Source: Amycolatopsis orientalis DSM 43388
Lineage (GTDB): Bacteria > Actinomycetota > Actinomycetes > Mycobacteriales > Pseudonocardiaceae
Direction: 5' to 3'
Assembly (NCBI RefSeq): GCF_000411975.1
Contig: NZ_ASXG01000122.1
Coordinates: 62,001-126,000, forward strand
DNA: 64,000 nucleotides
The translations under genes and the position numbers were made by a program. Position 1 is the first letter of the stretch, and each line of letters begins with the position of its first letter. Positions 32,953 to 41,132 of this stretch are shown here, piece after piece. Under the pieces are notes generated by a model. The model was given only the letters and a program-made list of their open reading frames with translations. It had not been told where the DNA came from and searched no databases.

Positions 32953-34242
32953 CTACTTCTCCAGGATCGCGGTGACGCCCTGGCCGCCCGCCGCGCAGAT
33001 GGAGATCAGGCCGCGCCCGGAACCCTTCTCATTCAGCAGTTTCGCGAGCGTCGCGACGATCCGGCCGCCGGTCGCGGCGAACGGGTGCCCGGCCGCGAGC
33101 GAGGAGCCGTTCACGTTCAGCTTGGCGCGGTCGATCGAGCCCAGCGGCGCGTCGAGACCGAGCTTCTCCTTGGCGAACGCCGGGTCCTCCCAAGCCTTGA
33201 GCGTGGCGAGCACCTGCGACGCGAACGCCTCGTGGATCTCGTAGAAGTCGAAGTCCTGCAAGGTCAATCCGGCGCGCTCCAGCATCCGCGGCACTGCGTA
33301 CGCGGGGGCCATCAGCAGTCCCTCATCGCCGTGCACGTAGTCAACGGCGGCGGTCTGGCTGAACGTCAGGTACGCCAGAACCGGCAGCTTGTGCGCCTTC
33401 GCCCACTGCTCGGTGGCGAGCAGGACCGTCGACGCACCGTCGGTCAGCGGCGTCGAGTTGCCCGCGGTCATGGTGCCGTCCGGGCCGCCGTAGACCGGCT
33501 TGAGCTTCGCGAGCTTTTCGACCGACGAGTCCGGGCGGAGGTTCTGGTCGCGGGTGAGCTTGAGGTACGGCGTGACCAGGTCGTCGAAGAAGCCGCGGTC
33601 GTAGGCGGCGGCGAGGTTGCGGTGGCTGGTCGCGGCCAGTTCGTCCTGCGCCTCGCGGGTGATGTCCCAGACCTTCGCGGTGAGCGCGGCGTGCTCCCCC
33701 ATCGACAGCCCGGTGCGCGGTTCGGCGTTGCGCGGGATCTCCGGGACGATGTGGCCCGGGCGGATCTTCGCGACCAGCTTGAGCCGGTCGGCGAGCGTCT
33801 TCGCCGCGTTGAGCTGCACGAGGATCTGGCGCAGCTGCGGGTTCACCGCCAGCGGCGCGTCACTCGTCGTGTCCACGCCGCCAGCGATCGCCGAATCGAT
33901 TTCCCCGAGGGCGATCTTGTGGGCGACGTTGAGGACCGCCTGCAATCCGGTGCCGCACGCCATCTGCACGTCCGACGCCGGCGTCGCGGGCGAGAGCTTG
34001 CTGCCCAGCACGCTTTCGCGGGCGAGGTTGAAGTCCTTGGAGTGCTTGAGCACCGCGCCGGCGGCGACCTCTCCGATCACCTCGCCCTGCAGCGAAAACC
34101 GGCTGACGAGACCGTCCAGCGCGGCGGTGAACATGTCCTGGTTGGAGGCCCGGGAGTACGGGCCGTTCGACCGCGCGAACGGGATCCGGTTCCCGCCGAC
34201 GATCGCGACCTTGCGCACCGCCGGGGTTTTCCTGGTCGCCAT
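32953..34242 (-). CDS. fadA2: Acetyl-CoA C-acyltransferase (thiolase), FadA2-like
   Basis: A 429-aa thiolase that cleaves 3-ketoacyl-CoA with CoA in beta-oxidation, or condenses in reverse. The nucleophilic Cys is in MACGTGLQA. The other catalytic residues are in NEIHEAFA-like EIHEAFASQV, NVNGSSLAAGHPFAATGGR and the closing CAAGGQG. The ATG at 34242 with AGAGAGG eight bases upstream is preferred over the GTG at 34251. It diverges from fabG4 across a 22-bp inverted repeat. The same set (FadA2, FabG4, HtdX) is neighbouring in Mycobacterium tuberculosis, which supports the symbol by context. Confidence 0.88.
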   Translation of the reverse strand: MATRKTPAVRKVAIVGGNRIPFARSNGPYSRASNQDMFTAALDGLVSRFSLQGEVIGEVAAGAVLKHSKDFNLARESVLGSKLSPATPASDVQMACGTGLQAVLNVAHKIALGEIDSAIAGGVDTTSDAPLAVNPQLRQILVQLNAAKTLADRLKLVAKIRPGHIVPEIPRNAEPRTGLSMGEHAALTAKVWDITREAQDELAATSHRNLAAAYDRGFFDDLVTPYLKLTRDQNLRPDSSVEKLAKLKPVYGGPDGTMTAGNSTPLTDGASTVLLATEQWAKAHKLPVLAYLTFSQTAAVDYVHGDEGLLMAPAYAVPRMLERAGLTLQDFDFYEIHEAFASQVLATLKAWEDPAFAKEKLGLDAPLGSIDRAKLNVNGSSLAAGHPFAATGGRIVATLAKLLNEKGSGRGLISICAAGGQGVTAILEK

Positions 34243-34278
34243 GCCGTCCACCTCTCTGGAGTCGTCCCTTTCACACTG

Positions 34279-34300
34279 TAACCTACTAGCGAGTAGGTTA
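34279..34300. promoter_or_regulatory. Inverted repeat TAACCTACT-AGCG-AGTAGGTTA between fadA2 and fabG4
   Basis: Exact 9-bp arms and a 4-base spacer in the divergent promoter. A related sequence (ACCTACT...GGTAG) occurs at 37233-37250 beside the TetR gene. It is the likely operator for the TetR regulator at 36504-37163, controlling both lipid operons. Confidence 0.65.
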
Positions 34301-34337
34301 GACTGCGACGTGACGCAGACTGCACGGGAGGCACGTG

Positions 34338-35672
34338 ATGGCGGACAGGTACCAGCAGTTCACGAAGACCCCGCTGGGGAAGTTCGTGGTGCCGAAGCTC
34401 GGCCTGCCCAACCCCGCGACGTTGCGCCGGTACCGTCCCGGCCAACCCGCACTCGAGGGTCCCGCACTTCTCGGTGCCGCGCCGGGCGGACGGCTGGAGA
34501 AGACCGTCCGGGCGCAGCTCACCGAGGCGGGCATCGAGGTGATCAGCGCGTCCGCCGACCGGAACGCGGCGTTGGTCTTCGACGCCACCGGCGTGAAGGA
34601 CCCGGGTCGGCTGCGTGAGGTCTACCGGTTCTTCCACCCGGTGATCCGCAAGGTTGGGCCGTCCGGCCGGGTCGTCGTGCTCGGCACGCCGCCGGAGCTG
34701 GCCGAGGGCCGCGAGCGGATCGCCCAGCGCGCGCTGGAAGGGTTCGTCCGCTCGGTCGGCAAGGAACTCAAGCGCGGCGCGACGGCGCAGCTGGTGTACG
34801 TCGCCGAAGGAGCCGAGGAAGCGGCCGAGTCGACGCTGCGGTTCCTGCTGTCGGCGAAGTCGGCGTTCGTGGACGGCCAGGTCATCCGCGTCGGCACGCA
34901 CGCCAAGACCGCGCCCACGCCGGAGAACTGGGAAAAGCCGCTGGACGGCAAGGTCGCGCTGGTCACCGGTGCGTCGCGCGGCATCGGCGAGGCGATCGCC
35001 GAAACCCTCGCCCGCGACGGCGCGCACGTGGTCGCGCTCGACATCCCCGCGCAGGGCGGCGATCTGTCCACTGTGGCCAATCGGATCGGCGGTTCGGCGC
35101 TGCAGCTGGACATCACCGCGGCCGACGCGCCGGACAAGCTCGCCGAGTACCTGACTTCGCGCCACGGAGGCGTGGACATCGTGGTGCACAACGCTGGGAT
35201 TACCCGCGACAAGACTCTCGGGAACCTGACCGAGAGCGGCTGGGATTCGGTGATCGCGGTCAACCTCGCGTCGCAGCTCGCGGTGAACGACAAACTGCTC
35301 GGCGACAAGATCCTGCGCGAGAACGGCCGCATCATCGGGGTTTCGTCGATCGCCGGCATCGCGGGCAACGTCGGCCAGACGAACTACGCGACGTCGAAGG
35401 CGGGCGTGATCGGGATGGTGAACGTCGGCGCGCCGCAGCTCGCGGAGTACGGCGGCACGATCAACGCGGTCGCGCCCGGGTTCATCGAGACCAAGATGAC
35501 CGCCGCGGTACCGCTGTTCATCCGCGAGGCCGGGCGGCGGCTGTCCAGCCTCGGCCAGGGCGGCCTCCCGGTGGACGTCGCGGAAACCATTGCCTGGTAT
35601 GCCAACCCGGCGTCGGCGGCGGTCAACGGGAACCTGGTCCGCGTGTGCGGCCAGGCACTGCTGGGGGCGTGA
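34338..35672 (+). CDS. fabG4: 3-oxoacyl-ACP/CoA reductase, high-molecular-weight FabG
   Basis: A 444-aa NAD(H)-linked reductase of 3-ketoacyl thioesters. The N-terminal half (about 1-200) is the degenerate domain of HMW-FabG (PLGKFVVPKLGLPNPATLRRYRPGQP). The catalytic short-chain dehydrogenase half follows with the cofactor loop TGASRGIGEAIA near residue 210, NAG, then Ser, Tyr and Lys in VSSIAGIAGNVGQTNYATSKAG. The length and the two-domain form match FabG4 of mycobacteria. ATG 34338 (GGAGG six bases upstream) is preferred over the GTG three bases earlier. It is followed by htdX with a three-base gap. Confidence 0.93.
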   Translation: MADRYQQFTKTPLGKFVVPKLGLPNPATLRRYRPGQPALEGPALLGAAPGGRLEKTVRAQLTEAGIEVISASADRNAALVFDATGVKDPGRLREVYRFFHPVIRKVGPSGRVVVLGTPPELAEGRERIAQRALEGFVRSVGKELKRGATAQLVYVAEGAEEAAESTLRFLLSAKSAFVDGQVIRVGTHAKTAPTPENWEKPLDGKVALVTGASRGIGEAIAETLARDGAHVVALDIPAQGGDLSTVANRIGGSALQLDITAADAPDKLAEYLTSRHGGVDIVVHNAGITRDKTLGNLTESGWDSVIAVNLASQLAVNDKLLGDKILRENGRIIGVSSIAGIAGNVGQTNYATSKAGVIGMVNVGAPQLAEYGGTINAVAPGFIETKMTAAVPLFIREAGRRLSSLGQGGLPVDVAETIAWYANPASAAVNGNLVRVCGQALLGA

Positions 35673-35675
35673 GCG

Positions 35676-36515
35676 ATGGCCGTCCGTGAAGTGACGAGCG
35701 CGCCGAGCCTGGCGACGCTGTACCCGAAAGCCCTGCTGCGCCGCGGCGGCGGTTCGACTCTGCCGACCACCGAATTGGTGCGTCCGGAGGTCGTCGTGGA
35801 CCCGGCGCATGTCGCGGCCTACAACGAGGTCTGCGGCTTCCGGTTCTCCGACGAGCTGCCGGCGACGTATCCGCACATGCTGGTCTTCGGACTGCAGATG
35901 GCGTTGATGACCGAGCCGGGCTTCCCGTTCCCGCTGCTGGGTCTGGTGCACGTCGAGAACCGGATCACCCAGCACCGTCCGCTGCTGCTCGGCGAGACGT
36001 TCCGGGTGAGCGTGCGCGCGGAAAACCTGCGTCCGCACGAAAAAGGCAGCCAGTTCGACATGGTGAGCGAGGTCCACTCCGGTGCGGACACCGTGTGGAG
36101 CGAGGTGTCGACCTATCTCCGCCGCACCGGTTCGGGCTCGGGTTCCTCAGGGCCGCGGACCCAGCTGACGCCCCCGAAACCGTCCGCGTTGTGGCACCTC
36201 CCGGGCGACATCGGCCGCCGCTACGCCGAGGTCTCCGGCGATCGCAACCCGATCCACCTGCACCCGCTGACCGCGCGCCTGTTCGGCTTCCCGCAGGCGA
36301 TCGCGCACGGCATGTGGACGAAGGCGCACGCGCTGGCGTCCTTCGAGGGCCGCCTGCCGGACGCGTACACCGTCGCGGTGCGGTTCAAGCAGCCGGTGCT
36401 GCTGCCCGGCCGCGCGGCGTTCACCACCTGGCAGACCGATGACGGATGGGCCTTCGAGCTGTGGCACGCCCGGAAGCCGAAACCGCACCTGGACGGGGTG
36501 ATCTCAGCCCTCTGA
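35676..36515 (+). CDS. htdX: 3-hydroxyacyl-thioester dehydratase, HtdX-like (double hot dog, MaoC)
   Basis: A 279-aa hydratase/dehydratase acting on 3-hydroxyacyl thioesters. The C-terminal hot-dog domain shows the hydratase-2 motif YAEVSGDRNPIHLHPLTARLFGFPQAIAHGMW, with the catalytic Asp and His in GDRNPIH. The N-terminal half is a second, non-catalytic hot-dog (VVVDPAHVAAYNEVCGFRFSDELPATYPHML). It starts three bases after fabG4, so ketoreduction and dehydration are encoded together. Its 3' end overlaps the convergent TetR gene by 12 bp. Confidence 0.92.
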   Translation: MAVREVTSAPSLATLYPKALLRRGGGSTLPTTELVRPEVVVDPAHVAAYNEVCGFRFSDELPATYPHMLVFGLQMALMTEPGFPFPLLGLVHVENRITQHRPLLLGETFRVSVRAENLRPHEKGSQFDMVSEVHSGADTVWSEVSTYLRRTGSGSGSSGPRTQLTPPKPSALWHLPGDIGRRYAEVSGDRNPIHLHPLTARLFGFPQAIAHGMWTKAHALASFEGRLPDAYTVAVRFKQPVLLPGRAAFTTWQTDDGWAFELWHARKPKPHLDGVISAL

Positions 36516-37163
36516 GGGCTTCCAGACCTGCCCCTCGACCAGGTCGTTGAACCCCAGCCACACCAGGTTCATCAGCCACGACGCGAGCACGCCGTCGGAG
36601 ATCTCCGGGTGGTCCAGCGCCCAGTCGGCCAGCGATTCCGCCGCGCCGACCAGCGCCGCGGCCAGGCCGGGGCCGGAGAACTCCGTCTGCTCGCCGAGGC
36701 CCTTGCGGGTCCCCGCGGCTACCACGAGCGCCGCGACCAGCTCGATCGCGCGCGTGCGCATCGCGGTGATCTCCGCCGCGAACCCGCCGCCGACCGTCAG
36801 CGCCTGGCGGTGCAGCACGGTCCAGGACTCGCGGTATTCGGCGACGAAGCGGTAGAACGAGCGCAGGCCGTGCCACAGCTGCATGTCCGGCGGCAGATCG
36901 GGCTGCACGCCGGCCTGAATGGCTTCCAGCAGGCGGGTCGCCTCGCGCTGGATGCTCTTGCCGAACAGGTCTTCCTTCGAGCCGAGGTAGGTGTAGATCA
37001 TCGGCTTGGAGACGCCCGCGACCTCGGAGATCTCGTCCATCGACGCCGAGTGGTAGCCGTGCTTCGAGAACACCTGCACCGCGGCGTCCAGAATCTGCCG
37101 TTCACGGACCGCCCTCGGGAGCCGTCTCGCTCGCTCGGGTGGGCGCTGATCTTCGTCGGGCAC
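36504..37163 (-). CDS. TetR-family regulator of the fadA2/fabG4/htdX region
   Basis: A 219-aa repressor from the GTG at 37163 with AGGGAGGAAG upstream. The helix-turn-helix (about residues 35-65) reads SASMDEISEVAGVSKPMIYTYLGSKEDLF. The C-terminal domain is helical and hydrophobic, a probable acyl-CoA or lipid pocket. M. tuberculosis also has a TetR gene near the equivalent genes. It probably binds the two ACCTACT-type repeats at 34279 and 37233. Confidence 0.9.
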   Translation of the reverse strand: MPDEDQRPPERARRLPRAVRERQILDAAVQVFSKHGYHSASMDEISEVAGVSKPMIYTYLGSKEDLFGKSIQREATRLLEAIQAGVQPDLPPDMQLWHGLRSFYRFVAEYRESWTVLHRQALTVGGGFAAEITAMRTRAIELVAALVVAAGTRKGLGEQTEFSGPGLAAALVGAAESLADWALDHPEISDGVLASWLMNLVWLGFNDLVEGQVWKPSEG

Positions 37164-37232
37164 AGTGCTTCTTCCTCCCTCTCCTGCACGGACGGTACCC
37201 GTCCCCGGGTCGGCGGCGTTGCTTGCCGCACT

Positions 37233-37250
37233 ACCTACTCACCGGTAGCC
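37233..37250. promoter_or_regulatory. Possible second TetR operator before the SCP2 gene
   Basis: ACCTACTCACCGGTAGCC shares 12 of 18 bases with the fadA2-fabG4 repeat and has internal dyad symmetry CTAC...GTAG. It lies between the divergent TetR (37163) and SCP2 (37279) starts. Confidence 0.45.
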
Positions 37251-37278
37251 TTACGGCGGAAAGTTCCGGAAGGGGTGA

Positions 37279-37926
37279 ATGATGGCCGACAACCCGGAGG
37301 CGACCAGCGCTGACCTGGCCGGCCTGCGCGGGGTCGCGCTGCTGGACGCGCTGGACCGCACCGAAGCCGTCGACGCGAGCGCGCTCGACGTCAACGCGGT
37401 CGCGGACGCCATCGACCCCCGAGAGCTGGGCCGCTCCGACATGAACCGGCTGCTGAAGGCGCTGGTCCGGCTGTCGGAGGAGGTGCCGGCGTTCTCGCTG
37501 GACAAGGTCGACCCGACGAAATTCGCCACCTTGGTCGCCCGGGCGTCGCGGGCGCAGCTGGAGGCCGTAGTCGCCGAACGTCCGCTGCGCGAGCGGGTGC
37601 TGGACGAGATCTTCGCGCGGATGGGAGCGCACATCCGGGCGAAGTCGCTGCGCGCGGTGGTGCACTGGCGGCTGTCCGGCGGTACCGGCGAGGGCGGCTA
37701 CGACCGTTACGAGACGGTGCTTTCCGACGGAACCTGCACGGTGTCGCGCGAAATGCGCGAGAAGCCCCGCGTGACGATTACGCTTTCCCCCGTGGACTTC
37801 TTCCGCATCATCACCCACCAGGCCACGCCCGCGGTCCTGTTCGTCACCGGGAAACTGAAGGTCAAGGGCGACCTGGCCTTCGCCGCCGGCCTGGTCGGCC
37901 ACTTCGACCTCCCCCGACCGGCCTGA
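37279..37926 (+). CDS. SCP2 sterol/lipid-binding domain protein (first of a tandem pair)
   Basis: A 215-aa soluble protein. The C-terminal SCP2-type domain runs from about residue 110 (VLDEIFARMGAHIRAKSLRAVVHWRLSG) to LFVTGKLKVKGDLAFAAGLVGHF. SCP2 domains carry lipids or acyl-CoA. The N-terminal helical part (about 10-100) is not recognised. The ATG at 37279 or 37282 follows GGAAGGGG. The nearby TetR and fatty-acid enzymes suggest a role in lipid or sterol handling. Confidence 0.85.
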   Translation: MMADNPEATSADLAGLRGVALLDALDRTEAVDASALDVNAVADAIDPRELGRSDMNRLLKALVRLSEEVPAFSLDKVDPTKFATLVARASRAQLEAVVAERPLRERVLDEIFARMGAHIRAKSLRAVVHWRLSGGTGEGGYDRYETVLSDGTCTVSREMREKPRVTITLSPVDFFRIITHQATPAVLFVTGKLKVKGDLAFAAGLVGHFDLPRPA

Positions 37927-37989
37927 GCCGCTCCGGTGTCCCGCTGGCGCTCGCGCACGCGTGCCGCGCACTCACCCGGTGAGCACGCG

Positions 37990-38535
37990 GTGAACGGTTT
38001 CGCCCGCACTCTCGAGGTGGGCAAACTGACCCCGGAACAGTTCGTGCAGGTCCTGGAGACGCTGCACATGCTCGGCACGGCCGGAGCCGGCATCGACATC
38101 GCCTCGCTGACCACGCAGTCCCTGGTCGATGTCGTGGCCGCGGCGACCCGCGAGCAGCTGAAAGGCATCGCCGACCACGACGAGCTGCGCGCGGTCTTCC
38201 TGGACGAGATCTTCCGCCGGATGTCGGAACACTTCCGCCCGGAACGAGCCCGGCACGTGGACGTCGTGGTCTCGTGGCGCTTCCCCGCCGGCGACGATTT
38301 CGACCGCTACCAAACGGTCATCGAGGACGGCCTGTGCGTGTCGAGCACCGAGCTGGCCCGCACCCCGGACACGACGATCACGGTGGCAGTCGAGGACTTC
38401 ATCCGAATGGCGACCGGCAACGCGGCGGTGGCGGCGATGTTCGTGACCGGGAAGGTCAAGGTGAAGGGCGAGTACGCGCCGGCGGTTCGGTTGTCGGGGT
38501 ACTTCGACATTCCTAAGCCGACCGGGTCGGACTAA
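37990..38535 (+). CDS. SCP2 sterol/lipid-binding domain protein (second of a tandem pair)
   Basis: A 181-aa paralogue of the preceding protein; the two align through FLDEIFRRM, DRYQTVIEDG, PDTTITVAVEDFIRM and MFVTGKVKVKGEYAPAVRLSGYFDIPKP. I start it at the GTG at 37990 (MNGFARTLEVGKLTPEQFVQ) because the part from 37936 is arginine-rich and has no counterpart in the paralogue. The ribosome binding site is weak, so the start is uncertain. It ends four bases inside the convergent methyltransferase. Confidence 0.8.
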   Translation: MNGFARTLEVGKLTPEQFVQVLETLHMLGTAGAGIDIASLTTQSLVDVVAAATREQLKGIADHDELRAVFLDEIFRRMSEHFRPERARHVDVVVSWRFPAGDDFDRYQTVIEDGLCVSSTELARTPDTTITVAVEDFIRMATGNAAVAAMFVTGKVKVKGEYAPAVRLSGYFDIPKPTGSD

Positions 38536-39647
38536 CCCGCGGCTTCGAGGCTCATTTCCCCACGCGCCAACGGCATCAGGTAATTCTCCGACAGCCACCG
38601 CACCACCGGCACGCACACCGCGTCCCCGAAGCCGAACAGGGCCTGGTTGTTTCGCAGTCCATCCAGCGCGTACTTCCCCGCGCCCATCAACCGGGCGTAC
38701 TCGCGGGGCGTCATCCAGCGGACTCGTACTGAGCCACGGCCGGCTTGCACCACGGCCTGCTTAGACGACCCGCCGCGCGCGGTGCGCAGGCAGCCGGAGA
38801 TGTCGTCCGGCCGGACTTCCCACACTGGCTTGCCATTGCGGGTGCGCCGGTAGGCCGTCCGGTACACCAGCTTCTTTCCCGCCTTCAGCTGCGTCAATCG
38901 TTCCAGCTGGAGCGGCGACAGCGACCCGATGAAGCCCGAGGTCCGCAGCGGATTCCACCACCGCTCGTCATCCGCGGGGAGGCGTTCGACGGCGGCGGAC
39001 AGGCCGGTGACCAGCAACGGCGGGGGCGCGGGCAAGGCGGCGCGATGTGTCCGCAGGGAAGGGTCGAGGGCGAGCCAAGGCGGGCGAAGCGGGGAGGGCG
39101 CGGGCGAGTCCGACGGCGGGTTTTGTGCGCCGACAATGAACAACCGCGGCCGCGATTGCGGGACGAAGCGGCGGGCGTCCAGGGTCAGCACATCGGCGGA
39201 GTAGCCGAGCCGGTTCAGCTCGCGGATCGCGGCGCGGAGGTCGTCGCCGCCGTGGCTGGTGGCCAGGCCGACTACGTTTTCCAGCGCTACCACCGGCGGT
39301 CGGTCGGAGCCAAGTTCGTCGAGGATGCGGGTGAATTCCCAGAACGTCGACGAGTGCGAGCCCGCCAGGCCGCGGCGCCAGCCGGCGAGTGAGAGGTCCG
39401 TGCAGGGGAAGGACGCCCAGGCCAGGCTGAGGCCGGCGGGCAGATCGGCGCCGCGGAGGGCGGCGACATCCCCTAGTACGTACTGGTGGGTGCCCTGGTC
39501 GTTGAAGTGCGCCTCGTACATGGCCTGCTTCGCCGGTTCGATGTCGTTGGACCACGCGACGTCGAAGCCGGCCGGTTCGAGGCCTAGGCGCACGAGACCG
39601 ATACCGGCGAAAAACTCCGCGGCGGTGGGCTGACCCGGTAGAGGCAT
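38532..39647 (-). CDS. C5 cytosine DNA methyltransferase
   Basis: A 371-aa Dcm-type enzyme that transfers a methyl group from SAM to C5 of cytosine. Motif I is FAGIGLVRLGL (residues 13-23). The motif IV catalytic Cys is in ASFPCTDLSLAG, motif VI is ENVVG, motif VIII is QSRPRLFIVG and motifs IX-X are RLMG and FGFGDAVCVPVVRW. The target recognition region is about 220-310. No restriction endonuclease is adjacent; a Vsr nuclease gene lies 10 bp upstream on the same strand. The recognition site cannot be predicted. Confidence 0.92.
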   Translation of the reverse strand: MPLPGQPTAAEFFAGIGLVRLGLEPAGFDVAWSNDIEPAKQAMYEAHFNDQGTHQYVLGDVAALRGADLPAGLSLAWASFPCTDLSLAGWRRGLAGSHSSTFWEFTRILDELGSDRPPVVALENVVGLATSHGGDDLRAAIRELNRLGYSADVLTLDARRFVPQSRPRLFIVGAQNPPSDSPAPSPLRPPWLALDPSLRTHRAALPAPPPLLVTGLSAAVERLPADDERWWNPLRTSGFIGSLSPLQLERLTQLKAGKKLVYRTAYRRTRNGKPVWEVRPDDISGCLRTARGGSSKQAVVQAGRGSVRVRWMTPREYARLMGAGKYALDGLRNNQALFGFGDAVCVPVVRWLSENYLMPLARGEMSLEAAG

Positions 39648-39657
39648 GGCGCCAACA

Positions 39658-40086
39658 TTAATGGGGCCGGCGTTCCTTCACGGTCTCGATCACGCGCGAC
39701 GCGGCGACATCGGTCGCTTCGTGTTCCCAGATTCGGACCGACAGCCAGCCCGCTTCGAGCAGCAGCGCGTCGGTATTCGCGTCCCGGCGGCGGTTGGTTT
39801 CGATCTTGGTCCGCCAATAATCGGCGTTGTTCTTCGGCCACGTGCCGTGTTCGGGGCAGCCGTGCCAGAAGCAGCCGTCCACGAAAACCGCCACCCGGGC
39901 CGGGCCGAACACCAGGTCAGCCTCGCGGCGGACGCCCTTCACCGGACGGCGGTGCACTCGGTAGCGGTACCCGGCGGCGTGCAGGATCTTGCGCAGCGCC
40001 ATTTCGATCCCGGTGTTGCGGGACTTCTGCCTGCTCATCCGGGCGCTCACCGCGGAGGTCGTTTCCAGCCGCTCCACGGGAGTCAT
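39658..40086 (-). CDS. vsr: Very-short-patch mismatch endonuclease
   Basis: A 142-aa nuclease that nicks 5' of a T in a T:G mismatch produced by deamination of 5-methylcytosine. Its family landmarks are RMSRQKSRNTGIEMALRKILHAAGYRYRVHRRPVKG, the metal-binding ADLVF and AVFVDGCFWHGCPEHGTWPKNNADYWRTKI, and a final WLSVRIWEHE. It lies directly upstream of the methyltransferase whose mutagenic side effect it repairs, the usual Dcm-Vsr pairing. Confidence 0.95.
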   Translation of the reverse strand: MTPVERLETTSAVSARMSRQKSRNTGIEMALRKILHAAGYRYRVHRRPVKGVRREADLVFGPARVAVFVDGCFWHGCPEHGTWPKNNADYWRTKIETNRRRDANTDALLLEAGWLSVRIWEHEATDVAASRVIETVKERRPH

Positions 40087-40098
40087 TGTGGCAAAGGC

Positions 40099-40563
40099 TC
40101 AGCCTTCGACGATCCGGCCTTCGATCACCGGGTGGTTCGACGGCCGCGGTTCCTCGGAGACGACCTCGCTGTCCACCACCATCACCGGGCCGCGGCGCTG
40201 GTTGGCGTACCGGATGGCGCGCTTCTCCGCGCGGCGCAGCCAGAACCGCCGGGCGATCGAGCGGGTCGGCGGCAGCAGGAAGAGCAGGCCGAGCACGTCG
40301 CTGACGAAACCGGGGACCATGATCAGCACGCCGCCGAGCGCGACGAGCATGCCGTCGGTCAGCTCCTTCTCCGGGTTCCGCCCGGACTGCGCGGTCGCCA
40401 GGAACGCGCGCATCGCCTTGCCGCCCTCGCGGCGCGCCAGCCACGAGCCCACGAAGGCGCCCGCGATCAGCAGACCGATCGTGCCGAGCACACCGACGAC
40501 CGAGCCGACCGCCCAGATGGCGGCGACTTCAGCGATGACGTATAGCAGGAACACGACAGCCAT
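40099..40563 (-). CDS. FxsA-family membrane protein
   Basis: A 154-aa protein from the ATG at 40563 (MAVVFLLYVIAEVAAIWAVGSVVGVLGTIGLLI). It has three or four hydrophobic segments, and LARREGGKAMRAFLATAQSGRNP then ELTDGMLVALGGVLIMVPGFVSDVLGLLFLLPPTR are family landmarks. FxsA in E. coli relieves exclusion of phage T7 by the F plasmid; its normal role is unknown. The tail is charged and cytoplasmic. It ends 12 bp before vsr. Confidence 0.88.
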   Translation of the reverse strand: MAVVFLLYVIAEVAAIWAVGSVVGVLGTIGLLIAGAFVGSWLARREGGKAMRAFLATAQSGRNPEKELTDGMLVALGGVLIMVPGFVSDVLGLLFLLPPTRSIARRFWLRRAEKRAIRYANQRRGPVMVVDSEVVSEEPRPSNHPVIEGRIVEG

Positions 40564-40617
40564 ACCTAGTGAACGAACGAGTGCCGGGTTTTGCTCCCGG
40601 ACTCGCAATAGCCCAGG

Positions 40618-41115
40618 TCAGAGGCCCCGGAGGAACGCGGACACCTCGCGGGGCGAGCGCAGCAGCACCTGCCGAGCGGACGGGGCCTCGGCGGCGATCC
40701 GCCGCAGCATCAGCGGGCGGCGCGTCGGCCACTTCCAGATCCACTGGACCAGCTCGGCGTCGATCTTCGACACGCATCCGGCGGCCTGCGTCTCCTGCCC
40801 CCACTCGCGCAGTTGCCGGCGCACGACGCGGGAAAGGCAGACGTAGCGGGAGGCGTCGAGCAGCACGACGGTGTCGGCGAACGGCAGCCGCAGGTCGAAG
40901 GTCTTGCTGTAGTTGCCGTCGATCACCCAGCTGTCCGTGCTGGCGGCCTCGGCGACGGCGGCGCGGAATTCCTCCGGCGGGGCCGGGACCCAGCCCGGCC
41001 GCCAGTAGAGCCGGTCCAGGTGCGTGACCGGGATGTCCAGGGCGGCACCGATCTGCCTGGCCAGGGTGGATTTTCCGGCCCCGGAGCAGCCGGTGACCAT
41101 GATGCGTCGCCCCAT
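40618..41115 (-). CDS. Small P-loop kinase-like protein (DNA topology modulation/FlaR type)
   Basis: A 165-aa nucleotide-binding protein from the ATG at 41115. The P-loop GCSGAGKST is at residues 9-17. The family motif HLDRLYWRPGWVPAPPEEF follows, with WVIDGNYSKTFDLRLPFADTVVLLD. It is a small-molecule kinase-like fold; the phosphorylated substrate is unknown. It is transcribed after the ABC module on the same strand (18-bp gap). Confidence 0.85.
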   Translation of the reverse strand: MGRRIMVTGCSGAGKSTLARQIGAALDIPVTHLDRLYWRPGWVPAPPEEFRAAVAEAASTDSWVIDGNYSKTFDLRLPFADTVVLLDASRYVCLSRVVRRQLREWGQETQAAGCVSKIDAELVQWIWKWPTRRPLMLRRIAAEAPSARQVLLRSPREVSAFLRGL

Positions 41116-41132
41116 GCGCACCGAGCCTAGGG

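Noticed and set aside
38532..40086. Complete restriction-modification system
   Set aside because: No endonuclease gene flanks the methyltransferase; Vsr is a repair enzyme.
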